Made by a program: the position numbers and the translations under genes
Shown: in pieces, positions 1 through 9,933 of the stretch
Layout of the letters: the number at the start of each line of letters is the position of its first letter
Numbering within the stretch: position 1 is the first letter of the stretch
The notes under the pieces: model-generated
Databases searched by the model: none
What the model saw: the letters and a program-made list of their open reading frames with translations, nothing else
Told to the model about the DNA's origin: nothing
Assembly: GCA_964035575.1 (NCBI GenBank)
Contig: OZ037893.1
Location: forward strand, 1,054,001 to 1,118,000
Direction of reading: 5' to 3'
Source: Rhynchopus sp. YZ270_cl-10
Taxonomy: Eukaryota > Euglenozoa > Diplonemea > Diplonemida > Diplonemidae
Length of the DNA stretch: 64,000 nt

Positions 1-98
1 AACCACGAAAATAGATCTGATGGTTGGGGTCCACCCCGGTACACCCGGTCATCCAAAAAAGCTACACCGTCCTGAGGGCTGTTGTATTTCAAGCCAAC
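1..98 (+). repeat. Dispersed repeat family D, copy at window start
   Basis: A copy, slightly diverged and cut at the window edge, of a repeat of about 100 bp. It recurs near 7829, 8846, 14357, 30480, 52506 and 54088. Shared landmarks are CCACGAAAAT near the start, GGTCCACCCCGGTACA in the middle, and a closing segment like AGGGCTTTGTATTTCAA. I see no open reading frame. Function unknown; a SINE-like or structured-RNA element is possible. Confidence 0.75.
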
Positions 99-99
99 C

Positions 100-318
100 C
101 CCTTTCCCCCTCCCCACCCGATTTTTCCACCACACCGCCCACACACACCCACCCAGGAGCACAGCACCCCCCTCTCCCCCTCTCCCCACCCCTCTCTTTG
201 CTGTCGCTAAACGCCCTTCCCCCCTCCCCCTCTCCCCCCTCTCCCCTCCCCCCTCTCCCTCTCCCCTCTCCCTCCCCCCTCTCCCCTCCCCCCTCTCCCT
301 CCCCCCTTCCCTTCAAAT
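100..318 (+). promoter_or_regulatory. Long polypyrimidine tract upstream of the channel gene
   Basis: More than 200 bases that are almost only C and T, mostly CCCTCTCCC-type runs, ending about 75 bases before the channel start codon. AG dinucleotides follow, one of them just before position 365. In organisms that trans-splice, such a tract specifies the leader acceptor site; in others it could be an ordinary intron or promoter tract. Role inferred from position only. Confidence 0.5.
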
Positions 319-394
319 GAGAACGAACCTTCCAATGCGAGCCTCACCGTAGCCCATCCTCTAGGTGTTGCTAGAAGAGGATAAGAGGCGAAAA

Positions 395-3300
395 ATGGAG
401 CGCCCGCCCTTTGAGACGAGTAATAGCAATGCATCGTTGCAGAGTGGGACTGGGAAGAGGATGCAGGCGAGTCAGCATACACGGCGATGGAGTCGGAGTC
501 GGTCTGTGAAAAGCGTTGGCAGCAAACGATCGCGGCGGAGCGACGACGAAGACGACGACGACGGCAACAACTACATCGTGCAGCTCCACGAACTCCCCGA
601 GCTCCGTCAAGAGGCCATGCTCTTCCTCGAGGAAATGCTGCACGACAAAGAAAAACACTTCGCCCCATGGCGGCAACGTCTGTTCCGTGCAATCTACTCT
701 ACAAGACGCATGGACACAATCATTCTCACAGTTATCTTCATAAACTGCATATTTCTTGCCTTAGACGACCCAATCGCAAACGATTCATCAGACAACACAG
801 TTGTCCAGGTCACCAATGTTTACGCAGAACCCATCTTCACCGCAGTTTTCGCCATAGAAATGACGGTCAAAATTATTGCACAGGGTGTCATATTACCCAA
901 AATCGCGTATCTTCGTGATCCGTGGAATGTTCTCGACTTTGTGATCGTTTTGTGCGGATTTATTACGTTCATGATTACTGCGGTGCAAGGAGATAAAAAA
1001 GCGGTTCCCGCATTTATCGGAATAATCCGCGCCGTGCGTCTTCTCAAACCGTTGAAGGCGATGAACAAAGCGAAGGAGGTCGAGCTGGTGGTTTCGTCGC
1101 TGCTGTCTGCTTTGCCGCAGCTTTTTGATGTGGTTGTGCTGTACATGTTTTTTGTGTTGATCATGGGGATTGTTGGTGTGCAGTTGTGGAAAGGCACTTT
1201 GTCGCATTCATGCCATTTCAGTAGTCGAATATTTGTGGAAAGTTTATTCCGTGAAGGGCACATCAGCGCTGAGGTGTTTCTTGATGCGGCAGGTAATTTT
1301 TCGGTTCAATCTGATGTGGCGGCGCAGTACTTTGAGGTCATTCATTTCCAGCATATGGACGATGGTGTCGAAGTCTGCAGAAGCCCACCTACCATAGCAG
1401 GTGACCCATTGGAAATAGGCGGCTTCGGCTGCCCTTACTTCTACGAATGTAGAAACGGGGCAAACCCTTTCATGGGGATGGTGTCATTTGACGACATCTT
1501 CAAATCCTTCCTAACAACGTTCACCGTGATCACCCTAGAGGGCTGGGCGGACATCATGTACGTAACATTCCGGTCGACGTCGAAGCTGTCAGCGTTCTTC
1601 TTTTTTATTTCGGTGAGTTTTGGGTCCTTTTTTGTGATAAATCTGTCGCTTGTCATCATCAACAACGCATTTGTTTCTAACGTAGAGAGAATACGAGAAA
1701 ACGACTTATCACGAATGATCAAAGACGTTGCGACTGAGACAATAGAAGAAACGGAGGGGGGCCAGGAAAGTCTTTCCGCGACGTTGTCCCAGCGTTTCAT
1801 AAATGGATCTGTTGAAAAAACCCGGTGGTTGGTGACGCATCGGCTGTGGACTGCCTTTATCATCTTCATAGTTGTGGTAAATTGCATTCTGCTTGCCTCT
1901 GAATTTCATGGACAGCCCCACGAAATGTCTGAATTTGTCAAAATCGCGAGCTACGTCTTCACCGTAATCTACATCATGGAGCTGCTCTTAAAGCTTATTA
2001 GTATTCCCTTTCGAGAGTACATCGCTGATTGGAATAATTGGATTGAGGTTGCCATCGTTATTTCCTCCATTCTTCACTTAATTTTAGAAGATGGAGGGCG
2101 TGGAGGATTGTTCAATGCGTTACGAATGTTTCGATTGCTCCATTTGGCACGCCATTTTCCAGAGCTTTGGGCGTTCGTCAATGCAGTAGGGGGGTCGGTG
2201 AAGTCGGTAGCGGTGTTAACCCTTTTGCTTCTTTTGGTGATGTTTATTTATGCTTTGTTCGGAATCCAATATTTTGGCGGAAATTATTGCAGTCGTCTGC
2301 CAATCTCCTACGGTGGCAACACCGACGAATATGCGGTACGAAACACTCCAGGGGACATCCGCTGCAGAGAAGACCCGAACACACCGTACCTCCCACGGGA
2401 AAGCTTCGACACCCTCTGGATAGCCCTCATCACTGTCTTTGAGGTGATTTCCGGAGAAGGATGGAACACCTTAATGTACCACGCCATGAACACCAACTCC
2501 GAATTTTCGCAGTTCTATTTTGTTTCCTTATTCGTCATAGGGCATTACATCATACTGAACCTCTTCATTGCTGTGCTGCTTGGGGGAATGGAAGCGGCGC
2601 GAGCAAAGCTAGAAGAAGAAAGCATTGCAAAGGCCAACGCAGAAGAGGCCCTTGCTACACAAGAAATCCCAAGACATTTGCAGTTTCAGGCAGGGGATAA
2701 AGAACGGCAGATTTCCTTCATTTCCGCCCCTCCCGAGGACCCAGACGACAACACGCTTGCTTCAAGAAGAGTCTGTGGTGAGATCATGGTGGACACCCGA
2801 TGGGAGGGGAAGTCAGAGTTTTCTGCAACCTCCCCGCACAGTCTGGGTGGGGTCTGCCCACTGCCGTATGGTGAGTCCTACCCGCAGGCCCCACCACCCT
2901 CCATCCCAGGCAGTCCACACTACAGCCAGCACAACACCCCCGACTGCACTCCTCCCCAATCCCCGACTGCCGCTGGTCCTCGTACGCTCCAAGATCGAAG
3001 CGGTTCCTTCAGTGGTGACATCATCATTGGTAAGCCTCGTCTGAAGTCACGGTCAAAGGAGGAGCAGTTCACCCAGGAGCAACAGGACAATGTGCTGCAG
3101 AGACGGAGGTCGATTGCATTGAAAATGTCGAAAGGGGGGAAAACAGTGCAGATGACGGCGGCAACGATAAAGAATGCGGCGGGGGATAATAAAAAGTCGA
3201 TGATTCTTGCGTCCGCTTCTGCTACGAAGTCGACGAGGAAGCTGTTGAAGCGGTTTACAAATCAGGTGCCGAGAGGGGAGATGGGGTCGCCGAGGGCGTC

Positions 3301-6300
3301 GAATAATTTGAATTTTGAAGAAGAATTGAAAAAGGTTCGAGAACGGGTTGAAAACCTCTCTGACAATTTGGCACCACCAAAACCAAGTTTTGAAGAAGAC
3401 CTTCACGACTACAGCGAGGACAACGACAACGACAACGACAGCAAGGTCAACAGCAGCAGCGCCACTTCCTCTGAGGAGGTTGTCCTGGCTCAGGAGGAGG
3501 TACGCCCTTTTGGCGTCTTCTGCCGCAAACCTAGCGAAGGCTCTGTGACGTCCGAAGTAGCAGGGGCCCTCGACCTGGACCTTATCCAAGAAGGGGAACA
3601 ACAATCGCGCATGATGGAAACCTCAGCAACCAAGCTCTTCGGTGATATCCCCGACAGCGACGACGACAGCCTCAACCCTAGCAACCCCAGCACAAACAAG
3701 AACCCAAGCAAGAAGGGTGTGACCATAGCGCCGGACCGCAACATCCTCATTGACATCTCCTGCGACAGAGCAGAGCCTCCTCCGCCCGAAGAAACACGCC
3801 TACAACGCATCAAAAGGACCCTAGACGAAAACACCACCGCCCTCTTCATCCTGAAGGAGGACCACTGCCTGCGTGTCTTCCTTAAGAGCATAGTGGAGTC
3901 GTGGGTGTTTGAGGTAGTGGTGGTGGGGCTGATTCTTGCGTCGACGGTGTGTCTTGCAGTAGAAAATCCGATTGCAGCTCCAAACGAGACGTTGCCGGAG
4001 GTGTTGGAGACCATAGGTCTGGTATTGACGAGCGCGTTTGTGTTGGAAATACTGCTGCGGGTGTTGGTGTATGGGTTTGCACTGCACAGTGATTCGTATC
4101 TGAGGAGGGATGCATGGAATTTGATGGAGTTTGCAATCGTGGCAAGCTCGGTGGTGGATCTGATCATCACGCTGTCGACACGAAATGAGAAGAAGACGAA
4201 TCTTGGGGTAATGCGTATTTTCCGTATGCTCCGCCCTCTCCGCTTCATCAATAAATCACCTGGTCTGAAAGCGGTAGTTGACTCTCTTGCAGGCTCCGTT
4301 CGAGGTCTTTCCCACGTCATTGTGCTGACATTAACGATTTTTCTTACATTTGCGATAGTCGGAATGCAGCTTTTTATGGGAAAATTTCATTCCTGCACCT
4401 TTCGGGTATGGGGTGACGTCTCTCGGGGGCATTCGTGCGAGCATATTGATACAGAGAATTTCACGTTGGGGTGTCCCGAGCCGTTTGTGTCAACGAAGGC
4501 TGAATGCACCGCCTTGGGGTACAAATGGGTGCCGTTCCCGGCGAATTTCGATAACATTTGGAACGCATTGTTGACGGTGTTCCAGATTTCGACCTTGGAT
4601 GAATGGGTTTTGGTGATGCACGTTGGGATGGATGTCAGCCAGGAGATCGACACCGCCCCTTCATATTACAATTCACCGTATCTCGCGTTTTACTTCATCA
4701 TCATCACCGTCATTGGCTCCTTTTTTTTGGTGAATTTATTCGTTGGTGTCCTGGTCAGCGAATATGAGCGGGCTTCATATGGTGATCAGTACCACGGCAT
4801 TTTGTCAGATCCACAACAAGAATGGCGTTCAGTACAGGTTTTGATTGCAGAAAACTGCAAGCCGGTGTATATCGAGCGTGGTACGCTTCCGCCTTGGCAG
4901 GAAAAGCTGCACAAAATTGTGACCAGTCGGGAGTTTGACTTGATAGTGACGTTGTGCATTGTGTTGAATGTAGTCCTGATGTCGTACGAAAACGCAGAAC
5001 AGTCGGAGAATACCAAAGAAGTGCTGAAGTACATCTCGCAAGCCTTCGTCTTCGTGTACACAATAGAATGCGTTATGAAGCTTTTGGCGTTGCAGCCGAA
5101 TGCATATTTTCAAGACAAATGGAACCGGTTTGATTTCATTGTTGTGGTGATTTCGTGGATAGGGTTGGCCCTGACCTTTATATTTGGGTTTTCGGGGGCC
5201 ATGGGTTTGACATTGCTGAGGATCTTCCGGCTGGCGAAGTTGCTTCGTGTTGCGAGGGTAACGAAGGGGGTCCGTTTGCTTCTGAAAACCTTGTTTTTAT
5301 CGCTCCCTGCATTAGTCAATGTTGCAGCCCTGCTGGCCTTATGTTTCTCCATCTTCGCCATTCTAGGGGTCCACCTCTTTGGAAAAATCGCTCGCGGTGC
5401 TTATGTCACGAATTACGCAAATTTCGACAATTTTATTAATGCAGTTCTCCTCCTCTTCCGTCTTATGACCGGGGAAGGCTGGGCCGGCTTTATGTACGAA
5501 GCTGCGCAAACCGAGGCGCCCTTCTGCTCCGACCAGCTTGACGAATGCGGGTTCCGTTTCATCAGCCCAATCTTCTTCGTCACATTTATCGTCATTGCAA
5601 TGTTTGTTATGCTCAATCTCATTGTTGCCATTCTGCTGAAGGAGTTTTCCAACGTTTGCGACGAAGACTCTGGGGTCATCACTACCGACAATTTACAAGA
5701 TTTCTCTTACCAATGGGAGCGACTGGACCGGGGCAGAACCGGCCTCATCAGCGTGCTCGCATTGGAAGGCTTTTTAGATGCCATAAGCGCGCCTCTAGGT
5801 GAGGACCGTAGTATCGGTGGTGTGTACACCGGGTTTCTCAAAGCCATGCGGATAGCGCCGTATTTACAGATTTTCGGTGATGATAAGATCTACTACCGGG
5901 ACGTCCTGCTCTGGACAGCACGCCTCTGTGTAAGCGATGAATACGGCATTGACGTAGCAAACCTGATCCTCCCTTATCACGTCCAAACCAATGTCGATTC
6001 AAGTCTTACCGCCATCTTCCCACCTCCACGTAGAGCGTCTTATGTATGTCAATTGAGTGATTTTTTTTTTTTGAAGTGAAACAGACAGAGGGATGTAAAG
6101 TGTGGTAGAATGGCGACACAGATTATAAAAAAGGGTGCAAATATTGTGCATTTTTTACTATAAATGGTGTGGCCCGCCCCAAAATAAAGTCAAAAAAATG
6201 TACTTCTAATGTACTTCTAATGTATGGTAAAAAAAGGGGGGTAAAAAAATTTTTCCCACCCATACTGACGTAGTCAGTGTGCATAATAAAAGGGTCCCGA

Positions 6301-7805
6301 GCTTTCCCCCCGCAAAAAGCGGTCGCTGCGCGCGCTTCGCGCACGCGACTCCCTGCTAGTGCAAGAAGGTGAGGCTCTTTCTCACCTCTGATGCACAAAA
6401 TCGTGAAAGGCGGGTGGGGACGGTGAACCACAAGCCGTAGTGGGTGTCAACCTTCTTATCAGTAACCTCAGTGCATCTATAAAAGAAGAGGCGGTCATGG
6501 CATCCAAAGGTTCCAGGCGAAGCCACGGTACGCAACATTTCTGAAAAATGTTGCCATAAAATGGCGCTGTCGTTCGTAATTAACGTCACTTTCCGTAAAT
6601 TTTACTTACGTATTTCGCTAAAAACGAAAGCTTCTGGCGAAGCCACGGTACGCAACATTTCAAAAAAAAAAAAAATGCGCTTACAATTGAACATTTGACA
6701 GCCAAACTACGACATGGGAAGAGTGCAAACTTGCGCCGCAGGCGCACGGTACGCTACTTTTCTTCTTTCGCTATGCCGCATGCTTCCTTTTACAGTAAAA
6801 TAAAAGAAAATTGTCATCTGAAAATAGAGTTCTGTGGGGGGTAAGGTGAGGGGTGGGGCTCCGCACCAAACCTGAAAATAGCCTGTAAAACTGATACATG
6901 CATTTTAGGTACAAAATACTCATTTCTCAGCGCAAAATGACCCCACCACAACACGCACGGACTCCGGAGAATCGGGAAAGAAAAATTTTTTTTTCGATTT
7001 TTTGTGGGCAAAAATTGGCCGAAAATTTACCGGACCCCCAAAAAAGTCACCTATAAAAAAAAGTTTTTTCCCTTAATCACGCCTAAAATAAAGTCAAAAA
7101 AATGTACTTCTAATGTACTTCTAATGTACCCCAAAACCGGGTTTCGGGCCACACCAAATAAAAAGTTATTTTTTTTTTATATAGTGGATGTGTCTTAGTT
7201 CAATTAGCCTTCGGGAACCTGCGTTGACAGGGGATTGTCGAAATTAACAAAAAAAAAACACCCCCCTACAACAGTGTCCACGTATTGACACGGAAGGTGT
7301 GACCAGAATCATCGCCTGTTTGAAGATTCAACGTTGCTTCCGTGGGTTTGCTGTGCGGAAGCGGGTTCGCGAGAAGAAGGTGAGTTTGCGGGACAACCAG
7401 GGGAAATCGTTCCATGGTTTGAAGCGGGTGTTGTCGTCGTTTTTGTTTGGGAAGAACTCCTCCTCGAGCACGTTGTCGACCGTACCGAGCAAGCTGTTGC
7501 AGCCTGCTTCGCGAACTTCGCGAGGGTTTGCGCGTGGACGTCGTGGCCGCCCAACACAATTCAGCGGTGTGCGTGTGTCCACAGAGAACCGCGACTCCAG
7601 CGGCGCCCTCACCACCAAACGCAGCGTGCAACGGTCTTCCTGGACACTCCCGGACAGTTTGCGGCGTGCGAGCATCGAAAGCAGTGTCGAGTCGTCCGCC
7701 CCCTCCACCCCAAAGACCCCTCCCCGAACACCATCTCTCGCAGCACTCTCACGCACCCCAAGAGGATCAAATCAATCTTCATCATATTTGAGTCCAGAGT
7801 TTTGA
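395..7805 (+). CDS. Four-domain voltage-gated calcium channel alpha subunit (Cav-like), 2 exons
   Basis: Exons 395-6043 and 7275-7805 give about 2059 residues. Four homologous six-helix repeats lie roughly at residues 100-430, 480-740, 1165-1460 and 1505-1755. S4 segments carry regularly spaced Arg/Lys, for example RIFRLAKLLRVARV in repeat IV. Selectivity-filter residues are Glu382 (TLEGW), Glu688 (SGEGW), Asp1402 (TLDEW) and Glu1694 (TGEGW), an EEDE ring that predicts Ca2+ selectivity. Downstream comes the Cav-type EF-hand-like stretch with WERLD and SAPLGED, then an IQ motif (KIQRCFRGF) at about 1895-1915, encoded only by exon 2. The II-III linker is long and Ser/Pro/acidic-rich. The frame is open back to 365, but only through a GTG, so the ATG at 395 is chosen; a further 5' exon cannot be excluded. 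It should act at the plasma or flagellar membrane. Confidence 0.93.
6165..7156. mobile_element. TIR element inside the channel intron
   Basis: The 992-bp segment begins TGGTGTGGCCCG and ends with its exact inverse, CGGGCCACACCA. A 44-bp sequence just inside each end (6181-6224 and 7085-7128) is repeated exactly in direct orientation and contains the tandem unit TACTTCTAATG. Internal motifs such as GGCGAAGCCACGGTACGCAA occur twice (about 6518 and 6638) and resemble, in reverse orientation, DNA at about 45955-46050 in another element. The flanks are A-rich, so the target duplication is unclear. No transposase frame is visible; non-autonomous. Confidence 0.75.
7209..7255 (+). repeat. Family E element, copy 1
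   Basis: A small hairpin (CCTG, loop, CAGG) followed by the conserved tail GGGATTGTCGA and an A run. It lies close to the 3' end of the channel intron. Confidence 0.6.
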
Positions 7806-7828
7806 GAGATGTGGCGTATCAGATATAG

Positions 7829-7908
7829 GACTGTCTATGGGTGGGGTCTACCCACGACCAAAGGATGGTGCAACGGCGAAGTCGCATAGGGGGCGTTGTA
7901 TTTTAAAA
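7829..7908 (+). repeat. Family D element, diverged copy
   Basis: Starts 24 bases after the channel stop codon. It keeps GGGTGGGGTCTACCC, the ACCAAAGG hairpin core and the closing GGGGCGTTGTATTTT, but its middle has diverged. It may form part of the channel 3' untranslated region. Confidence 0.6.
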
Positions 7909-8137
7909 AGAGGTGGCTTTATATTGCTCTGTTTTTTTATCTTTTTTTTTGCTCCAGTGGTGTTAGCAGGTTTGTGTTGAAAATAAATTATGGTGGTTCC
8001 TATGTTGCCTTTTCAACGACGTTCATCTTTTTTGTGGTTAAACGCGTTCGGCGTTTATTATCGAATGTTTTTTCTTTGATTGGATGAAATACGAAAAGAA
8101 GAGGCCGGCATCTACAGATCTTTATCTTTATCTAGTT

Positions 8138-8180
8138 GGGGTAAAGTGATTTGTCGACACAAATAAAAGCAATGAAGTGA
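8138..8180 (+). repeat. Family E element, copy 2
   Basis: Contains GTAAAGTGATTTGTCGACA followed by CAAATAAAAG. TTGTCGACA is nearly self-complementary. The tail matches those at 9325, 14233 and 62993. Confidence 0.6.
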
Positions 8181-8240
8181 GAGAATTTTCTAGTAGGATC
8201 AGTTGGGATTTTTTGGGTTGATTTTTTTTTTTTTTTTTTT

Positions 8241-8432
8241 CATAGGTTTCGAACGCGCGTTCGCGTTTTTAGGGCGTTTTCGAGTGCGCGTTTGAAAAAG
8301 TAGAAGCCTCATGTTTACGTGGGGAGGTTTTTCGAACGCGCGTCGAAAAAGTGGTTTTTTCGAACGCGCGTCCAGTTTTTCAAACGCGCGTTCGAAAAAA
8401 CCACTTTTTCGAACGCGCGTTCGAAACCTATG
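8241..8432. mobile_element. Small foldback MITE rich in TTCGAACGCGCGTTCGAA
   Basis: This 192-bp element has perfect 23-bp inverted ends starting CATAGGTTTCGAACGCGC. It lies between T runs, which may be the target site. The interior repeats the self-complementary TTCGAACGCGCGTTCGAA block and variants, so most of the element can fold. No coding capacity. Confidence 0.8.
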
Positions 8433-8750
8433 TTTTTTACAAAAAAAAAAAAATGTGCGCGTGAGGAATCTTCAGTACATTACGTTTTATTTGCATTTTT
8501 TTTTTTTTTTAGCACGTTTCAACTCTTTTGTTTTGTATGGTGTCTGCGTCCGCCAGGTGTCGTGCGAGGGGGTCTGCAACAGCTTCACAACTGCTCACTG
8601 CGCAGATGGTTGGCACTGGTGCACCAAATTCACATTTTTTTTCTTTAGGTGACTAAACTAGAGCCAAAAACAAAACAAAAAGGACCCAAAAATACAACAA
8701 AAAAGATTGATAAATAACCAATGTTCAAAACATTAAGCAATCTATTCAGA

Positions 8751-8787
8751 CTAAGCACCAGAGGCTTAGATCTTATATACTTTTCTC
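8751..8787 (+). repeat. Family A hairpin element
   Basis: Stem CTAAGC with GCTTAG around the loop ACCAGAG, then the tail ATCTTATATAC and a T-rich run. A partial copy (GGTGACTAAACTAGAGCC) begins at 8649. Confidence 0.7.
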
Positions 8788-8845
8788 TTTCTATTGAACC
8801 TAAGTTTTGTTTGTTCTGAATTGGATAATGTGTTTTTTTTTCCAG

Positions 8846-8946
8846 ATGTAAACCACGAAATGTACGCAGTGCTCGGGGTACGTGCTCCTGGGAGGCACCG
8901 GTCATAGACCAAAGGTGTCTCGAGAGGGCTTTGTATTTCAAGTCAA
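8846..8946 (+). repeat. Family D element
   Basis: Preceded by a T run and CCAG. Contains GATGTAAACCACGAAATG, the hairpin AGACC-AAA-GGTGTCT (compensatory relative to GTACC-AAA-GGTAC of other copies), and the closing GAGAGGGCTTTGTATTTCAA. Confidence 0.78.
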
Positions 8947-9308
8947 ACCCTGAGTTTTTCTTTTCTTTTCTTTCTTTTGACGCCTCCACAATTCGTTCAA
9001 TTTCCATTTTTACCCCCGGTCTTGCTTATCAGCAACGGCCAACGGCCAGGCCAATCACTCTATTTAACACTGTTATTACAACTGGCGCCGTATCTTCATC
9101 TGAGCAACTTTTCCTCCCCCTCCCTCCCCACACCCCCTCCCTCCCCCCCTTTTTTTATACTTCTCGGAAGAGTTGCCAATATCCGATATTACTATCTGCG
9201 ATACTGCAATATCTATTTCAAAAGGAATACTCGAAAGCTAAGTACTCAAACAAAAGAGGCGTTTTTTTCTTTTTGCACTATCAATATGGGCCACAGTTTA
9301 GTACAAAA

Positions 9309-9355
9309 GAACGGACCTCTGTTTTGGGCGATTGTCGATACAACAGCAAAAAAAA
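9309..9355 (+). repeat. Family E element, copy 3
   Basis: GACCTCTGTTTTGGGCGATT leads into GTCGATACAACA and an A11 run. It lies beside the 3' end of a reverse-transcriptase remnant. Confidence 0.6.
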
Positions 9356-9364
9356 AAAGCACCC

Positions 9365-9830
9365 CTATTTCCCTCTACTATTTTCCGGCGGTTTTGGGTG
9401 ATGTCGTCAGCATAACGCCGTCTATGACCAGGAGCGCTGCTTGCAGCTGTCTGAGGTACTTCAACAACCGCGATCGACACATTGATTAAAAACAAAGCTG
9501 ATGGGGCACCCTTGGAGGATGACGTTTGTCGTGGGGAGCCTACACCCAGTAGCTTCGCTGGAGTTGATCTTAAAAGAGAGAAGCTGAAACATGTTCTCTA
9601 CCAGCCAGTGGAGCGGAAGTCCCAGCTGCCTTTGCAGCTGGTCCATGGATCGTCAGGCAGCGTTCTTTCACATTGTCTTGCCACGAGGTCGAGCATCTGG
9701 TTGCAAATTATTGCAGCAGGGTAATGTGCGATGGCTCCAGTAATGCCGTGCGTTGGATCCATATAGGTGGGCATAATTGGAAAATGACTCCAAGCATCTC
9801 GGTTCACTTTATGGAAGGCTCGTTTTTTCG
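9365..9830 (-). mobile_element. Reverse-transcriptase remnant, probably non-LTR (LINE-like)
   Basis: On the - strand two typical reverse-transcriptase signatures lie in order but in different frames: LQGCPISFVFNQC (the QG-P-S motif) and RRYADDIT (the catalytic YADD motif), with some related sequence upstream. The QGCP motif is closer to LINE-type than to LTR-type enzymes. Only a central palm fragment is present, and it is broken in several places. It is the only antisense protein-family match besides the fragment at 37086. Confidence 0.6.
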
Positions 9831-9933
9831 TGTATTGTAAAGGAACAATAAACCACTTTTTCGCTTCCCCTCCCCGAAAAAAACCTAAAATTTCTCAGTT
9901 GCGTTTCTCTTTCCCACCCCCCTTTTTTTCAAT

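Larger units (their letters stand above)
6044..7274 (+). other. Phase-0 intron of the channel gene
   Basis: The donor GTATGT follows the codons for RRASY and the acceptor ACAACAG precedes TGTCCACG. Removing these 1231 bases joins two open frames in phase and brings the IQ-motif exon onto the channel. Without splicing the frame stops at 6079, directly after a T run. The intron contains a whole TIR element (6165-7156) and an E-family repeat near its 3' end. Confidence 0.88.

Noticed and set aside
207-692. Antisense frame of 161 codons over the start of the channel gene
   Set aside because: Shadow of the polypyrimidine tract and of the real + strand gene; Gly/Arg/Glu low-complexity.
8311-8652. 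Overlapping frames with Phe-rich and Arg-rich segments
   Set aside because: Translations of the CGCG-palindrome MITE and T runs.
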